A DNA stretch of 9,048 nucleotides from assembly GCA_011375465.1 (NCBI GenBank), contig DRZV01000111.1, positions 1 through 9,048 on the forward strand. Reading direction: 5' to 3'. Below, one piece after another: positions 6,861 to 9,048 of the stretch (its first letter is position 1; each line of letters starts with the position of its first letter). The translations under genes and the position numbers were made by a program. The notes beneath the pieces were generated by a model. That model was given only the letters and a program-made list of their open reading frames with translations. It was not told where the DNA came from and searched no databases. The DNA is from Neomoorella mulderi. Its GTDB lineage: Bacteria > Bacillota > DSM-521 > Neomoorellales > Neomoorellaceae.

Positions 6861-8213
6861 TTATCTTTCGCTCAGAGGGATGTAATTCCTCCTTTCCATG
6901 ACATTCTTGTAGGCCGGCCGGATGATCCTTCCCCCGCTTATCAGCTCTTCTAAGAAATGGGCGCACCAGCCCGCTATCCTGGCTACGGCGAAGAGGGGGG
7001 TGTAAAGCTCCTTAGGTATGTTCAGCATCTGGTATATAAAACCGGAATAGAAGTCCACATTGGGAGCTATTACCTTGTTTGTCTTTTTTCTGCTGGCAAA
7101 AACTTGTGGTACCAGCTTCTCCAGAGTAAGGTACAGTTGAAGCTCTTCTTCCAGACCCTTTTCCTTGGCCAGCTCTATGGCTTTATCCTTCAAGAGCACG
7201 GCCCTGGGGTCCGAAAGGGTATACACCGCATGGCCAAAACCGTATATCAGGCCTGAACCGTCAAAGGCTTTTTTCTCTAATATTTTTTCCAAGTATCTGG
7301 CTATCTCTTCTTCATCCCGCCAATCCCTTACATTGTTTTTCAAGTTCTCCATCATTTCCATGACCTTTATATTGGCGCCCCCATGCTTGGGGCCCTTTAG
7401 GGAACCCACCGCTGCCGCCATGACCGAATAGATGTCCGTTCCCGTGGAGGCCACCACATGCACGGTAAAGGTGGAATTGTTCCCTCCCCCGTGTTCGGCA
7501 TGGAGCACCAGGCTTAAATCCAGCACCTGGGCTTCCAGGGGGGTATACTTGTTATCGGGGCGGATCATGTAAAGGAAGTTCTCCGCCGTATTCAGATCTT
7601 CCCGGGGGAAGTGGATGTAGAGGCTCTTATTATCGTAATAATGGGCTTTGGCCTGGTAACCATAGGCCACCATTACGGGGAAGCGGGCGATGAGTTCAAT
7701 GCACTGCCGCACCACGTTTTTAATATTGAGATCTTCAGGGGAGGGGTCGTAAGAGTAAGAGGCCAGCACGCTCCTGGCCAGTTTGTTCATCACGTCAGGG
7801 CTGGGTGCTTTCAGGATCATATTCTCTACAAATCCATTGGGAAGAGCGCGTTTTTTCCCCAATATCTTAGAAAAATTATCCAGCTCTTCTTTTTTGGGCA
7901 GGTCGCTGAAGAGGAGGAGGTAGCAGACCTCCTCAAAGCCGGGACGGTTTTCCCGGAGGAAACCTTGGACTATTTCTTTGACGTCGATGCCCCGGTAGAG
8001 GAGCCGCCCTTCGTCGGGTATTTTTTCCCCTTTATCTAAAATATAGCCGTGAACTTCGCCAATTTTGGTGAGGCCCACCAAAACCCCGGTGCCGTCCGGG
8101 TTCCTCAAACCCCGTTTTACATTGTACCTTTCGTACAATTCTGGAGGGAAGTAATTGTTGGCCGCCGCTAGAACAGCCAGGTGCTCAAGGAAAGCCTCGG
8201 TGTTGACAGGCAT
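6861..8213 (-). CDS. gltA: Citrate synthase (Si-type)
   Basis: This enzyme condenses oxaloacetate and acetyl-CoA to citrate and CoA in the cytoplasm. The product has 450 residues from ATG at 8213. GGAAGG (8225-8220) lies 6 bases upstream, and an in-frame extension to 8306 would add 31 unrelated residues across the promoter. Active-site counterparts are present: His241 (LHAEHGGGN), His277 (KGPKHGGAN), His328 (YGFGHAVY), Arg337 (SDPRA), Asp387 (NVDFYSG), and likely Arg412 and Arg432. The order matches Si-citrate synthases; it is not the homocitrate-synthase-like Re type known from some clostridia. The N-terminal 40 or so residues are longer than in the shortest bacterial enzymes. A 2-methylcitrate synthase role cannot be excluded from sequence alone, but no propionate genes are nearby. 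It is transcribed alone from its own promoter (8261-8289) and ends at the shared terminator. Confidence 0.95.
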   Translation of the reverse strand: MPVNTEAFLEHLAVLAAANNYFPPELYERYNVKRGLRNPDGTGVLVGLTKIGEVHGYILDKGEKIPDEGRLLYRGIDVKEIVQGFLRENRPGFEEVCYLLLFSDLPKKEELDNFSKILGKKRALPNGFVENMILKAPSPDVMNKLARSVLASYSYDPSPEDLNIKNVVRQCIELIARFPVMVAYGYQAKAHYYDNKSLYIHFPREDLNTAENFLYMIRPDNKYTPLEAQVLDLSLVLHAEHGGGNNSTFTVHVVASTGTDIYSVMAAAVGSLKGPKHGGANIKVMEMMENLKNNVRDWRDEEEIARYLEKILEKKAFDGSGLIYGFGHAVYTLSDPRAVLLKDKAIELAKEKGLEEELQLYLTLEKLVPQVFASRKKTNKVIAPNVDFYSGFIYQMLNIPKELYTPLFAVARIAGWCAHFLEELISGGRIIRPAYKNVMERRNYIPLSER

Positions 8214-8260
8214 GATTTTCCTTCCTTTCCCTACCCAATCCGTTTTTATTTTTATTAAGG

Positions 8261-8289
8261 AGTATAGCAAACCCGGAGTGCAGGTACAA
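8261..8289 (-). promoter_or_regulatory. Promoter of the citrate synthase gene
   Basis: On the minus strand TTGTAC (8289-8284) and TATACT (8266-8261) are separated by 17 bases, with TGC just before the -10 (an extended -10). The start site would be near 8254, leaving about a 40-base leader before ATG 8213. Confidence 0.75.
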
Positions 8290-8297
8290 CTTTCCCG

Positions 8298-8321
8298 GGA
8301 GCCCAATTCTATAAAGGCTCC
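8298..8321. repeat. Inverted repeat upstream of the citrate synthase promoter
   Basis: GGAGCC (8298-8303) and GGCTCC (8316-8321) form a 6-bp stem with a 12-base loop. It lies immediately after the stop of the ECF gene and just upstream of the citrate synthase -35. It has no T tract, so it may be a weak 3' hairpin for the ECF gene or an operator. Confidence 0.4.
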
Positions 8322-8796
8322 TTATAACTGTTGGGGAAGGGCCATATAAACCACCAGGGCTATAACTCCTCCGGCCAGCGCGGTTATGAGCTGGGGCACC
8401 TGGAAGGCTTGGGCTATTTTAGGGGGTAAATGCAGGAAAAACTTCAGTGCCAGTACGAATATTCCCATATTTGCACAGGGAGGCCGCTATCATGGCCACC
8501 CAGGGATTGAAGCGCTTTAACAGCCCGAACACCACCACCAGGGTGGCATTGGCCACCATTATAAAGGGTGCCATGGGCTGGGCAGGAGACGGTAGGATCC
8601 CTCTGATCAAAGCCACCCAAGGGGTAAAGAGCCCGATGAGGATTCCGCTTTCCATGCCCACAGTTAGGGTGGCCAGATAGAGCATGGCATTTACCACCGG
8701 TCCGGTAAAATATTGGGGTAAACCCATCATCTGAAAGGCCCCAGTCAGGGCCAACAATATGGCGGTGAAGGTCAGGAACCGCACGTTTTTGTCCAC
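8322..8796 (-). pseudogene. ECF-transporter S component (vitamin/micronutrient uptake), frameshifted
   Basis: S components are small membrane proteins that bind a vitamin or metal and work with an energising ECF module. The reading frame starts at GTG 8796 behind a perfect AAGGAGGT and gives 110 residues of membrane protein. Family-like segments include MLYLATLTVGMESGILIGLF and LIRGILPSPAQPMAPFIM. It then runs into 15 unrelated residues and a stop at 8419. A second frame, one base on, carries the expected continuation (GIFVLALKFFLHLPPKIAQ to PQQL) down to TAA at 8322. Removing one base of the CCC run at 8464-8466 joins them as ...SLCKY-GIFVLALK..., 157 residues with about five membrane segments. 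This is a recent pseudogene, a sequencing error, or less likely programmed recoding. The substrate cannot be told, and no ECF module genes are in the window. The uninterrupted hydrophobic pattern suggests the damage is recent or artefactual. Confidence 0.8.
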
Positions 8797-8802
8797 GATA
8801 AT

Positions 8803-8810
8803 ACCTCCTT
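8803..8810 (-). promoter_or_regulatory. Ribosome binding site of the ECF S-component gene
   Basis: AAGGAGGT on the minus strand (8810-8803) lies 6 bases before GTG at 8796. It is a full match to the anti-Shine-Dalgarno sequence and fixes the start of this gene. Confidence 0.88.
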
Positions 8811-8942
8811 GAACCTTGCGGTCGATTACAATAGCCTTTTCTTCGCTGCCTTGATTTTTCCTGCTGTTTTATAAAATTTCCTGGGCACCTCGATACTTTT
8901 CTGATCCTGTCAAGAGCCAGTGAAAATGTCATGTCATGGATG
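8811..8942. other. Intergenic leader upstream of the ECF gene, no gene seen
   Basis: No supported gene is visible on either strand. A perfect -35 hexamer TTGACA is on the minus strand (8913-8908), but no -10 stands 16-18 bases further on. A short direct repeat ATGTC-ATGTC-AT lies at 8926-8937. I recognise no known riboswitch here for the ECF gene. Confidence 0.45.
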
Positions 8943-8951
8943 TGGTATAAT
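8943..8951 (+). promoter_or_regulatory. Extended -10 promoter pointing off the right edge
   Basis: TGG-TATAAT at 8943-8951 is a perfect -10 with the upstream TGN motif. No good -35 is found at 16-18 bases, which extended -10 promoters tolerate. Transcription would start near 8958, divergent from the ECF gene. Confidence 0.6.
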
Positions 8952-8953
8952 AA

Positions 8954-9047
8954 GACCTGCGGGGTAAAAATGGCTTACGCCATGGATGGTTTTCAGCGGG
9001 GCTGCGGGAACGGGCAGCACCCGCCTTTTCTTTTTCCTCCGCAGGTC
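8954..9047 (+). ncRNA. Possible structured leader or small RNA
   Basis: GACCTGCGGGG (8954-8964) pairs with CTCCGCAGGTC (9037-9047) over 11 positions including one G-T pair, enclosing about 72 bases. Inside are a 5-bp hairpin ATGGC-TTAC-GCCAT (8970-8983) and a strong terminator hairpin (8996-9024). I do not recognise an Rfam-type family. The transcription start near 8958 would fall within the outer stem, so on the plus strand that stem may form only in part. The minus strand gives the mirror structure, with a GTAA loop of GNRA type followed by TTTTT. Confidence 0.35.
8996..9035 (+). terminator. Intrinsic terminator or attenuator near the right edge
   Basis: GCGGG-GCTGC (8996-9005) pairs with GCAGC-A-CCCGC (9014-9024), giving ten GC-rich pairs with one bulged A and the loop GGGAACGG. 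The stretch CTTTTCTTTTT (9025-9035) follows. Only about 40 bases separate it from the presumed transcription start, so it fits attenuation of a gene outside the window or the end of a small RNA. Confidence 0.7.
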
Positions 9048-9048
9048 C

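Noticed and set aside
8214..8306. 31-residue extension of citrate synthase to 8306
   Set aside because: It would run across the citrate synthase promoter, and ATG 8213 has a good ribosome site and a family-like start.
8885..8913. Minus-strand promoter with perfect TTGACA
   Set aside because: The position 17 bases downstream reads AGGTGC, not a -10 element, and no alternative spacing gives a good match.
8444..8932. 162-residue minus-strand open frame overlapping the ECF gene
   Set aside because: Its sequence is rich in Arg, Gly and His as expected from a wrong frame, while the overlapping frame gives a typical membrane protein behind a perfect ribosome site.

Overview
The window looks like chromosome of an anaerobic, probably thermophilic Firmicute of the Clostridia class (Moorella/Desulfotomaculum/Thermoanaerobacterales type). 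This is inferred from purine-rich Shine-Dalgarno sites, TTG and GTG starts, heavy use of AGG and ATA codons, a lipoprotein-type PstS, sigma-A promoters with a TTAACA-type Pho box, and Clostridia-style gene families. No mobile element, CRISPR array, tRNA or rRNA was recognised.

Layout. Positions 1-279 hold the 3' end of an unrecognised plus-strand gene with an in-frame TGA at 124-126. A non-coding stretch of about 400 bases follows, with overlapping inverted repeats and an intrinsic terminator at 479-508. Two co-oriented genes come next: an ABC-class ATPase of unknown function (687-2417; TTG start set by a good ribosome site) and a long protein related to coenzyme F420-0:L-glutamate ligase (2476-4029). 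From 4032 a phosphate-starvation control region (four TTAA-type repeats at 11-12 base spacing, then TTGTAA-17-TATAAT) precedes pstS, pstC and pstA. A bidirectional terminator at 6829-6857 ends the pst genes with no pstB or phoU. Convergent to them is a citrate synthase gene (8213-6861) with its own promoter. Upstream of it on the minus strand is a small ECF-transporter S-component gene (8796-8322) broken by a one-base frameshift near 8464-8466. The right edge (8943-9048) carries a plus-strand extended -10 promoter, a strong intrinsic terminator and an 11-bp closing inverted repeat. It resembles an attenuated leader or a small RNA for something beyond the window.

How the genes work together. 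PstS captures phosphate outside the membrane and PstC/PstA form the channel; the ATPase PstB must be encoded elsewhere. The hairpin between pstS and pstC probably lets the cell make more binding protein than channel. Citrate synthase feeds carbon into citrate (TCA cycle or glutamate synthesis) and has no visible link to phosphate uptake. The ATPase and ligase-like genes are close enough to be co-transcribed, but nothing in the window ties them to a known pathway. Most of the window is ordinary housekeeping sequence. The points worth checking are the missing pstB, the frameshifted ECF gene, the in-frame TGA, the enlarged CofE-like protein and the structured right edge.
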